From Proteiniphilum sp. UBA5384 (GTDB lineage Bacteria > Bacteroidota > Bacteroidia > Bacteroidales > Dysgonomonadaceae): DNA of 12,065 nt. This document shows, piece after piece, positions 1-6,155 of the stretch. Position numbers and translations under genes: made by a program. The notes under the pieces are model-generated. The model saw only the letters and a program-made list of their open reading frames with translations, did no database searches and was not told the DNA's origin. The DNA lies in assembly GCF_002410825.1 (NCBI RefSeq), contig NZ_DHOS01000041.1, positions 65,792 through 77,856 of the forward strand, given 5' to 3'. Position 1 is the first letter of the stretch, and each line of letters starts with the position of its first letter.

Positions 1-1
1 C

Positions 2-1681
2 GACCAAAAAAATAAAAAAAATGAACTAGAGAAAGAATTGAATTTACATCCCGTTCTTGTTGATTTGCTTATCAAAAGAGGTATAGAGACAAAGGAAGAA
101 GCCATTGCATTTTTATATCCCAGATTAAAGGATTTGCATGACCCTTTTCTCCTACCCGATATGGATGTGGCAATCCGACGGATTGAACGGGCGCTTGGTA
201 ATAAAGAGCGGATACTCATTTACGGGGATTATGATGTGGATGGTACTACCGCTGTTTCGTTGGTGTATAAGTTCTTTCGGGGAATTACAAGTAATATTGA
301 TTATTATATTCCTGACCGGTACGATGAAGGGTATGGCATTTCGTTTCAGGGAATCGATTATGCCGTGGAGACAGGCGTAAAACTCATTATCTCTCTGGAT
401 TGTGGCATTAAGGCAGTAAGTAAGGTTGCCTATGCCAAAGAAAAAGGTATTGATTTTATTATTTGCGATCATCATATGCCGGATGACCGCCTTCCGGATG
501 CCGTCGCTGTTGTCGATGCAAAGCGGCTTGATTCAACCTACCCTTATAGCGATCTGTCGGGTTGCGGGGTAGGTTTTAAATTGGTACAGGCTTTCTCGCA
601 ACGTAACGGCTATGCTTTTTCTGAGATAGAACCGTTGCTTGATCTGGTGGCAGTGAGTATTGCCTCCGATATTGTTCCCCTTACGGGTGAAAACCGCATC
701 ATGATGTATCATGGTCTGAAGCAACTCAACTCCAATCCCAGCTTTGGATTGCGAGGAATCATCGAGATCTGCGGATTGCAGCGCAGGCAGATTACCGTCA
801 ATGATATCGTCTTTAAGATAGGGCCGCGGATTAATGCATCGGGTCGGATGATGAATGGTAAAGAAGCGGTGGATCTGATGATCGAAAATGACATGACTTC
901 CGCCAGGGAGAAGAGCAAGAATATCGATAAGTACAACGAAGACCGCCGCGAACTGGATAAGAAAATCACCGATGAAGCGATTACTTATATTGGCGATAAC
1001 ATCGATATTGTTGCTCAAAAGAGTATTGTTATTTACAATGAGACCTGGCATAAAGGGATAGTAGGAATTGTGGCCTCAAGGCTGACGGAACGATATTATC
1101 GCCCGGCAGTTGTATTGACCAAATCGGGAGGCATGATATCCGGATCAGCCCGGTCCGTTCCCGGTTTTGATGTCTATAAAGCAATTGAATCGTGTCGTGA
1201 TATTCTGGAAAATTTTGGAGGACACACCTATGCCGCCGGATTGACATTAAGGGAAGAAAACCTGGAGGCATTCACACAACGGTTCAACACACTTTCTTTT
1301 GATGGCATTGAGGCGCGGATGATGTTACCGCAGATTACGGTCGATGCGGAGATATCTTTTTCGCAGATCAGTCCTGCTCTTATTTCCGGATTGGAACTGT
1401 TCAATCCTTTCGGGCCGGAGAATGAGAATCCCATATTCCTCACAAGGGAAGTGTATGATGCGGGAGGAAGCAAACTGGTAGGGAAGGAGAACCGGCATAT
1501 TAAATTGGAAATCACAGATAAAACGATCGATAGCCCATTTCCCGGGATTGCCTTTAGCCAGCATGATTTTTATCAACGGATTAAAGCCGGACTGCCGGTG
1601 GATATCTGTTATACTATTGAAGAGAACAGGCATGGAGCCAGTTCTTTTACTCAGCTTATCATAAGGGATATAAAGGAGTAG
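2..1681 (+). CDS. recJ: Single-stranded-DNA-specific exonuclease RecJ, 5' end cut by the window edge
   Basis: RecJ is a 5'-to-3' single-strand DNA exonuclease of the DHH phosphoesterase superfamily. It acts in the cytoplasm in RecF-pathway recombination and in repair. Numbering from the TTG at 38, the sequence shows motif I DYDVDG at 64-69, DCG at 121-123, the DHH triad at 144-146, GPRINASGR at 262-270 and the DHHA1 motif GGHTYAAG at 394-401. A C-terminal OB-like region of about 130 residues follows. These metal-binding motifs look intact. The TTG at 38 is probably not the true start: the frame stays open to position 2 and upstream codons (reading ELEKELNLHP across the TTG) look coding, so the real start should lie before the window. 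Its TAG stop sits 21 bases before recQ on the same strand, suggesting one repair operon. Confidence in the family is very high. Confidence 0.96.
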   Translation, partial: DQKNKKNELEKELNLHPVLVDLLIKRGIETKEEAIAFLYPRLKDLHDPFLLPDMDVAIRRIERALGNKERILIYGDYDVDGTTAVSLVYKFFRGITSNIDYYIPDRYDEGYGISFQGIDYAVETGVKLIISLDCGIKAVSKVAYAKEKGIDFIICDHHMPDDRLPDAVAVVDAKRLDSTYPYSDLSGCGVGFKLVQAFSQRNGYAFSEIEPLLDLVAVSIASDIVPLTGENRIMMYHGLKQLNSNPSFGLRGIIEICGLQRRQITVNDIVFKIGPRINASGRMMNGKEAVDLMIENDMTSAREKSKNIDKYNEDRRELDKKITDEAITYIGDNIDIVAQKSIVIYNETWHKGIVGIVASRLTERYYRPAVVLTKSGGMISGSARSVPGFDVYKAIESCRDILENFGGHTYAAGLTLREENLEAFTQRFNTLSFDGIEARMMLPQITVDAEISFSQISPALISGLELFNPFGPENENPIFLTREVYDAGGSKLVGKENRHIKLEITDKTIDSPFPGIAFSQHDFYQRIKAGLPVDICYTIEENRHGASSFTQLIIRDIKE

Positions 1682-1702
1682 ACAAGCGGAAAGCATTTAT
1701 GT

Positions 1703-3640
1703 ATGCAACCGGATTTATTTCATAATATACTACGTGAAAATTGGGGTTATTCTACTTTTCGTCCCCTACAGGAAGATATTATCCAATCTATATGGGAAGG
1801 ACGGGACACTCTTGGACTGATGCCTACCGGGGGGGGGAAATCGCTGACTTTCCAAGTACCTGCAATGGCCATGAAAGGGATCTGCCTGGTAGTAACACCG
1901 CTGATTGCATTGATGAAAGACCAGGTGGATAATCTCCGCGAGCGAGGTATTAAAGCGGCAGCCGTCTATTCGGGTATGTCACGTGACGATATTATTACCA
2001 CGTTTGAAAATTGTATCTTTGGTGATTATAAATTTTTGTATGTCTCTCCCGAACGGCTCTCTTCTGAAATCTTTATTACCAAGCTGAAAGCGATGGATGT
2101 CTGCCTGTTGGTGGTAGATGAGTCGCATTGTATTTCGCAATGGGGGTATGATTTTCGACCTTCCTATCTGAAAATTGCTGAAATCCGAAAATTGCTGGAG
2201 GGAGTTCCATTGCTTGCCCTCACTGCCACGGCTACCAAAGAGGTGGTGGAGGATATCCAGGAGAAGTTGCTCTTCAGGGAAAAAAATGTGTTCCGGATAA
2301 GTTTTGAGCGTCCGAACCTGTCGTATGTGGTGCGGACGGTAGAAGATAAAACGACAGCGTTGCTGCATATCCTTCAATCTGTGCCCGGATCGGCTATTGT
2401 GTACGTCAGGAGCCGGCAAGGGACGGCCGAGGTGGCACAATCACTCCGCAAAGCAGGTATTTCGGCCGATTTCTTTCATGCAGGCCTTTCCCATGAGAAT
2501 AAAGTGTTCAGGCAAAATGCTTGGAAGGTAAACGACTGTCGGGTGATGGTGGCCACCAACGCTTTTGGTATGGGTATTGATAAGCCTGATGTGCGGGTGG
2601 TTGTGCATCTCGATCTGCCCAATTCATTGGAAGAATATTTTCAGGAAGCAGGCCGGGCAGGTCGTGACGGCCAACGCTCTTATGCCATTATCCTCTATAC
2701 GAAAGCCGATAGCGCCAAGTTAAAAAAACGGATTGCCGATTCGTTTCCTACCCGTGATTTTATACTGAGGGTCTATGAGGCGCTGGGAAATTATTTCCAG
2801 ATAGCCGTGGGAGCAGGATATAATTCCGTCCATGATTTTAGTCTTCAGGAATTTTGCCATCCCTATAAACTCCCCTTTCTCCAAACCCATCATGCCTTGA
2901 AGATATTGGAACTGGCCGGTTATATTGAATATACCGAAGAGATTGACATGCGGTCACGGGTACAGTTTCTGGTCTATCGCGACGAGATCTACTCGCTCCA
3001 TCTGGAAAAAGAGATGGACTCGCTTGTGCATGCCATCCTGCGTAATTATACCGGTGTTTTTTCGGACGACGTTTATATCGACGAATCGCTGCTCGCAGTG
3101 AAGACCGGGAAGAGTCGTTCCGAGGTGTGTGAGATGTTGATCGCCCTGTCCCGGGCAAAATATATCCGTTATGTACCGCAGAAGAAAACACCTTTTGTTG
3201 TGTTTTCTACCTCTCGGGAAGAGACGAAGTTTGTAGCCATTCCCCGCGAAGTGTATGAAGAGCGAAAGAAACGTTTTGAAAAACGAATTTTCTCCATGGT
3301 GGATTATGCAGAAAGGACTGATGTGTGCCGAAGCAGGATGCTGCTGATTTATTTCGGGGAATACGCTGCGACTGATTGCGGCCATTGTGATGTTTGTTTG
3401 AAGAAAAACGCGACCGGCCTACCCAACTGGCTGTTCCGCCGGATCAGCAATAAGCTGAAAAACTGTTTGGCACAACGAGAGTCGCTGCGGCTCAACGAAC
3501 TGGTGGATGCTGTGTCGGATAAAGAGGAGAATGCGGAAGAAAACAAGGAGAGAGTTCTTCCGGTACTCCGCTTCTTGATTGATGCCGGAGAGTTTGCGCT
3601 TGAAGATGATGTGGTCTCATTGGTGAAGGACCTCCCTTAA
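1703..3640 (+). CDS. recQ: ATP-dependent DNA helicase RecQ (Bacteroidota-type domain order)
   Basis: RecQ is a 3'-to-5' superfamily 2 DNA helicase for recombination repair and replication restart. Visible motifs are Walker A TGGGKS (42-47), DESH Walker B (139-142) followed by the aromatic loop SQWGYDFRPSY, TATAT at 174-178, and motif VI with GRAGRDG (317-323). A zinc-type cysteine set lies at C542, C559, C562 and C565. In the E. coli enzyme this cysteine cluster directly follows the helicase core. Here about 215 residues intervene, including a stretch near 380-425 that looks winged-helix-like, so domain order differs from the textbook protein. No HRDC domain is evident in the last 80 residues. 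The ATG at 1703 is preceded by GCGGAAAG as a weak ribosome site. A run of nine G bases encodes the glycines of Walker A. The 3' end overlaps the convergent response-regulator gene by 24 bases. The protein is 645 residues long and appears complete. Confidence 0.95.
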   Translation: MQPDLFHNILRENWGYSTFRPLQEDIIQSIWEGRDTLGLMPTGGGKSLTFQVPAMAMKGICLVVTPLIALMKDQVDNLRERGIKAAAVYSGMSRDDIITTFENCIFGDYKFLYVSPERLSSEIFITKLKAMDVCLLVVDESHCISQWGYDFRPSYLKIAEIRKLLEGVPLLALTATATKEVVEDIQEKLLFREKNVFRISFERPNLSYVVRTVEDKTTALLHILQSVPGSAIVYVRSRQGTAEVAQSLRKAGISADFFHAGLSHENKVFRQNAWKVNDCRVMVATNAFGMGIDKPDVRVVVHLDLPNSLEEYFQEAGRAGRDGQRSYAIILYTKADSAKLKKRIADSFPTRDFILRVYEALGNYFQIAVGAGYNSVHDFSLQEFCHPYKLPFLQTHHALKILELAGYIEYTEEIDMRSRVQFLVYRDEIYSLHLEKEMDSLVHAILRNYTGVFSDDVYIDESLLAVKTGKSRSEVCEMLIALSRAKYIRYVPQKKTPFVVFSTSREETKFVAIPREVYEERKKRFEKRIFSMVDYAERTDVCRSRMLLIYFGEYAATDCGHCDVCLKKNATGLPNWLFRRISNKLKNCLAQRESLRLNELVDAVSDKEENAEENKERVLPVLRFLIDAGEFALEDDVVSLVKDLP

Positions 3641-4330
3641 CTGGTATCCCATTCCTCTCATTGACGCTATTTCCAGATTTGTATCTTCTTCCAGAAGGGT
3701 TCTCAACCGGCGGATATAATTGTTGAGGCTCTGGTCGTTGTAGTAGTCCGATTGCCCTTTCCATGCCGCTTCAAAAATATCCTCACGTGACACGGTTTCT
3801 CCGAAATAGGATGCTAATTTTTCAAGAATATTGAACTCCATAGGGCGTAATTCTTTTATTTTCCCTTTTTCGGTAATGATCGCCCTGTTTTGTAAATCAA
3901 ATAAAATATTTCCCACTTTCTTGGGTTGATTGCCGGTATTGCTCGTATTGCTTTTCCGTTCACGGGTAAAACGGTCGATGTGGGCCATTAATAGCTTTGC
4001 GGAGAAAGGTTTATCCAGATAAGCCACTGCGCCGGCGAGAAGTAATCCTTTTTCTTTTAATTGCTCCTCATGGTGCGAAGAGATAAAGACGATGGGCAAA
4101 GAGGGGTTGCCGTCATATAAATTATGCGCCAACTCGATGCCGTTCTCTTCCCCTATCTCCACGTCGAAAACAAGCACGTCGGGATTTATTTTTAGAATAG
4201 CTTCCGAAACTCCGTATACAGTATTCAAATAAGTAACGTCACACCCTTTTTTGTTTAATTCACGCACAATCTCATTTCCAAGCAGTGTGTCATCATCGAC
4301 GAGAAGGACTTTTGTTTTTTGCTCATTCAT
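3617..4330 (-). CDS. OmpR/PhoB-family response regulator
   Basis: This 237-residue two-domain regulator should be phosphorylated by the kinase encoded just upstream and then bind DNA. The receiver domain (about 6-122) has the acidic pocket D12-D14, the phospho-acceptor D56 in VFDVEIG, a Ser switch residue at 84-85 and the conserved K107 followed by PF. A short linker (about 123-135) rich in Asn, Ser and Lys leads to a winged-helix DNA-binding domain (about 136-232), with LRPMEFNILEKL and the recognition-helix region NNYIRRLR, ending in the GMGYQL wing typical of the family. The gene starts 15 bases after the kinase stop, so the two are cotranscribed. The stop lies inside recQ on the opposite strand. 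Its target is unknown. The divergent promoter of the leader-peptide gene is the natural candidate, but that rests on gene position only. Confidence 0.93.
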   Translation of the reverse strand: MNEQKTKVLLVDDDTLLGNEIVRELNKKGCDVTYLNTVYGVSEAILKINPDVLVFDVEIGEENGIELAHNLYDGNPSLPIVFISSHHEEQLKEKGLLLAGAVAYLDKPFSAKLLMAHIDRFTRERKSNTSNTGNQPKKVGNILFDLQNRAIITEKGKIKELRPMEFNILEKLASYFGETVSREDIFEAAWKGQSDYYNDQSLNNYIRRLRTLLEEDTNLEIASMRGMGYQLREVLHQ

Positions 4331-4345
4331 ATCTATGTGATTGTT

Positions 4346-5692
4346 TCATCGGTTTGTATTCGGCAGTGTTATGGTGAAGGTCGAACCCTTTCCCACGACA
4401 CTGTTCACAGAGATATTCCCTCCATGTGCCTTTATAATACTTTTCGCATAATATAGTCCTATACCGGTTCCATGCTCATTGTCGGTTGTATAGTAAGGTT
4501 TGAAAAGTTTTCTTACGACATTGTGCGGGATTCCATTTCCGTTGTCTTCTATCTCAATGACGATATTTTCCTCGTCTCTCCAGGATCGGATGGCAACCTC
4601 CGGTTGCTTGTTGTTGTATTTCACCGCATTTTCGAGCAAAATTCGGAGGACTGCTTCCAGATGATCGGGAGAGCCTGCAATGGATAATTCGGCATCGAAT
4701 TCGTTGTGGAAAAGAATCTCCTTGTGGGGAAACATTATGGTTATTTCAACCTCTATCTGTTTAGTCATGTCGTAAAGGAAAAATCTCTTTTTGCCCTTCT
4801 TCAGTATTTGTTTGATCTCTTTTTTCGATTGGAGGAACCGGTTGATCTTTCCGGTCAAGGACGATACTTTTTCTGCGGTCAATGACAAGGATTCCCTTTT
4901 TTCCATCTCCATTTCCTCTTCCTCTAACGAGGAGAGCAAAAAATAGACATACGCCAATGGGGCTTTCAGGTCATGGATGGCTCCGTGGAACGAACGTTCC
5001 ATATTTTGTATCTGGTTATGCCGCTGCCGGATGACATAGAGTAAATAGGATAATATAGAAATGACCGCGATGGATGCCAAAAGAGATACTAAGGTCGCAA
5101 TGCCCATATTTCTCAAATTGGCCGGTTGCGCAATACGGTATTCAGCGCGTATGGTGTATGTTCTGTCAAGGGATGTCAATACCCTTTCCGCGACGTAAAG
5201 TTTCGATGAACGGAAACCGGTATGCCCTGCCGTATAAGTGATGCTATCTATTGGTAGATTCTCGGAATCTTGAAGAGTTAAATCTGCGGATAGAATTTCT
5301 CCAATACCCGTTGTAATGCAGTTGTTTATCAGGGAGTCAAGAGGGGAAAGGCTGAAGTTCCCTTCCTCTATAAGTAGGAGAATCAACGCGTTTTCAAGTA
5401 ATCTTGATGCACTTTCTGAGGCGGACGGTTTGTCCATGTGTATTTGAGAGGTACTTTCACCTATTGTTACGTCATGGTCTAACTGTTCAATTTTGAAAGG
5501 TGAATTATCATCCTTTCCTAATAATTCGTTGATGACATTGGTTATGGAATTGTTAAAGCAACTCTGAAAATCGTTAGTCCTATTTTCCTTTCTTTGGGAC
5601 ATGGAATTACGGATCCATATGCCTTGGGATAAAAGCAACACACTTAAAGCTAAAGCCGAGGCAATCAATATCGTCCTAAAATTCCATTTCAT
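4346..5692 (-). CDS. Membrane sensor histidine kinase (HDLKAPL type)
   Basis: Inner-membrane sensor kinase of 448 residues if begun at the ATG at 5692. There is a membrane segment at about 7-26, a periplasmic sensor region of about 165 residues with only two cysteines (C45, C125), a second membrane segment at about 196-221, then the cytoplasmic kinase. The dimerisation/phospho-acceptor helix has H240 in HDLKAPL. The catalytic domain shows the N box ILLENAVKYN (351-360), the G1 box DNGNGIP (383-389) and the G2 box GTGIGLYYAKSI (408-419). I chose the 5692 start because the membrane anchor begins right after it and a promoter-like TATTTTTG lies between it and the only upstream alternative (5752). 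The sensor region matches no domain I recognise, so its signal is unknown; sensing of the exported peptide is conceivable but unproven. It forms an operon with the downstream regulator and is transcribed away from the peptide gene. Confidence 0.92.
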   Translation of the reverse strand: MKWNFRTILIASALALSVLLLSQGIWIRNSMSQRKENRTNDFQSCFNNSITNVINELLGKDDNSPFKIEQLDHDVTIGESTSQIHMDKPSASESASRLLENALILLLIEEGNFSLSPLDSLINNCITTGIGEILSADLTLQDSENLPIDSITYTAGHTGFRSSKLYVAERVLTSLDRTYTIRAEYRIAQPANLRNMGIATLVSLLASIAVISILSYLLYVIRQRHNQIQNMERSFHGAIHDLKAPLAYVYFLLSSLEEEEMEMEKRESLSLTAEKVSSLTGKINRFLQSKKEIKQILKKGKKRFFLYDMTKQIEVEITIMFPHKEILFHNEFDAELSIAGSPDHLEAVLRILLENAVKYNNKQPEVAIRSWRDEENIVIEIEDNGNGIPHNVVRKLFKPYYTTDNEHGTGIGLYYAKSIIKAHGGNISVNSVVGKGSTFTITLPNTNR

Positions 5693-5718
5693 GTTGATTA
5701 TTTTTGCACTTCCTGTGG

Positions 5719-5726
5719 CAAAAATA
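5719..5726 (-). promoter_or_regulatory. Possible -7 promoter element of the kinase-regulator operon
   Basis: On the minus strand this reads TATTTTTG, an exact match to the Bacteroidota -7 consensus TAnnTTTG. A transcript starting shortly after it would leave a leader of about 20 bases before the ATG at 5692. No TTTG is seen about 20 bases upstream, and such octamers arise easily in AT-rich DNA, so support is modest. Confidence 0.3.
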
Positions 5727-5890
5727 GTAAAAAAATAGGAGAAGACCTGCATTTTCCGTGTAATTTCACTCTGCTTACAAAGATGATAATGTGGTGTTAC
5801 ATAGTTATATGAGGGGATGATTAGGGAAAGATTATTTTTGGATTATGTAAAGATTATTGAATGATTATCAACATACAAACAAAGGGATAG

Positions 5891-5898
5891 TACGTTTG
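5891..5898 (+). promoter_or_regulatory. Possible -7 promoter element of the leader-peptide gene
   Basis: The octamer TACGTTTG matches TAnnTTTG exactly. It would place the transcript start near 5905, about 29 bases before the peptide ATG and upstream of its ribosome site. No clear -33 box is present at the expected spacing, which would fit a promoter dependent on an activator such as the adjacent regulator. That is inference. Confidence 0.4.
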
Positions 5899-5905
5899 TA
5901 ACGTA
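5891..5905. repeat. Inverted repeat overlapping the peptide promoter
   Basis: TACGTT-TGT-AACGTA is a perfect 6-base inverted repeat with a 3-base centre. Its left arm overlaps the candidate -7 element, as an operator would. The sequence TAACGTA recurs at 6124-6130, 25 bases before the large lipoprotein start. No binding protein can be assigned from sequence. Confidence 0.35.
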
Positions 5906-5920
5906 AAAAATCAATAATAA

Positions 5921-5930
5921 AAAGGAGGAT
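5921..5930 (+). promoter_or_regulatory. Strong Shine-Dalgarno site of the leader-peptide gene
   Basis: AAAGGAGGAT contains the full GGAGG core ending 5 bases before the ATG at 5934. This fixes the start of a gene too short for ordinary gene calling. None of the other starts in the window has a site this strong. Confidence 0.8.
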
Positions 5931-5933
5931 AAT

Positions 5934-6092
5934 ATGAAATCAATTCAAAAAACTAACAATTTTGAAATTTTAGATCAAGCAGCGATGCAATCCATCAAGG
6001 GAGGTAATTCAGGCTCGAAAGACGAGGGTAGAATTGTTTATATTGGAGGAATACCTTATCGAGTAACTAAAAATGGATTAGAGCCCTTATGA
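5934..6092 (+). CDS. Double-glycine leader peptide precursor (probable exported bacteriocin-like or signalling peptide)
   Basis: A 52-residue precursor beginning MKSIQKTNNF. Residues 1-24 form a classical double-glycine leader: cleavage would follow G23-G24, with I21 at -4, M18 at -7 and L13 at -12, the hydrophobic positions recognised by C39 peptidase domains of ABC exporters. An acidic residue at -11 (D14) also fits. The predicted core is 28 residues (N25-L52), starting NSGSKDEGR and ending KNGLEPL, with four basic and three acidic residues and no cysteine. It therefore cannot form disulfides or lanthionines and is unlike the cysteine-containing bacteroidetocins. The start is set by the strong ribosome site. 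A C39-domain exporter on the same strand 2.7 kb downstream is the likely processing partner. Whether the product is antimicrobial, a signal or something else cannot be told from sequence. I recognise the leader class but not the core. Confidence 0.85.
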   Translation: MKSIQKTNNFEILDQAAMQSIKGGNSGSKDEGRIVYIGGIPYRVTKNGLEPL

Positions 6093-6155
6093 TTTTTATG
6101 ATATTATGGTGAAATTAAATTGCTAACGTAGAAAGGAAATCTAAAATTAAAAAGT

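Larger units (their letters stand above)
5693..5933. promoter_or_regulatory. Divergent control region between sensor kinase and leader-peptide gene
   Basis: This 241-base AT-rich stretch separates the start of the kinase gene (leftward) from the start of the leader-peptide gene (rightward). It must carry promoters for both unless the genes are read through from elsewhere. It holds TAnnTTTG matches on both strands and an inverted repeat at 5891-5905. No convincing -33 TTTG box at the usual spacing was found for any of them. No open reading frame on either strand looks coding. Confidence 0.6.

Noticed and set aside
38..40. TTG as the start of recJ
   Set aside because: The reading frame is open and coding-like back to position 2, and family members have extra N-terminal residues, so the gene is cut by the window edge.
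533..1051. Long antisense frame opposite recJ
   Set aside because: It is a shadow of a highly conserved gene, with no ribosome site or recognisable protein features; the same holds for the other antisense frames over recQ, the exporter and the kinase.
5693..5752. Twenty-residue N-terminal extension of the sensor kinase from the ATG at 5752
   Set aside because: It would put extra polar and mixed residues before a normal anchor sequence, and a promoter-like octamer lies within it; the ATG at 5692 fits better.
5833..5840. TATTTTTG as another promoter for the peptide gene
   Set aside because: It matches TAnnTTTG but would leave a leader near 90 bases, has no -33 box, and the AT-rich context makes chance matches likely; the copy at 5891 is better placed.
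6045..6050. The second Gly-Gly (residues 38-39) in the peptide as an alternative cleavage site
   Set aside because: Residues before it lack the leader spacing and acidic or helical character; the first Gly-Gly fits exactly.
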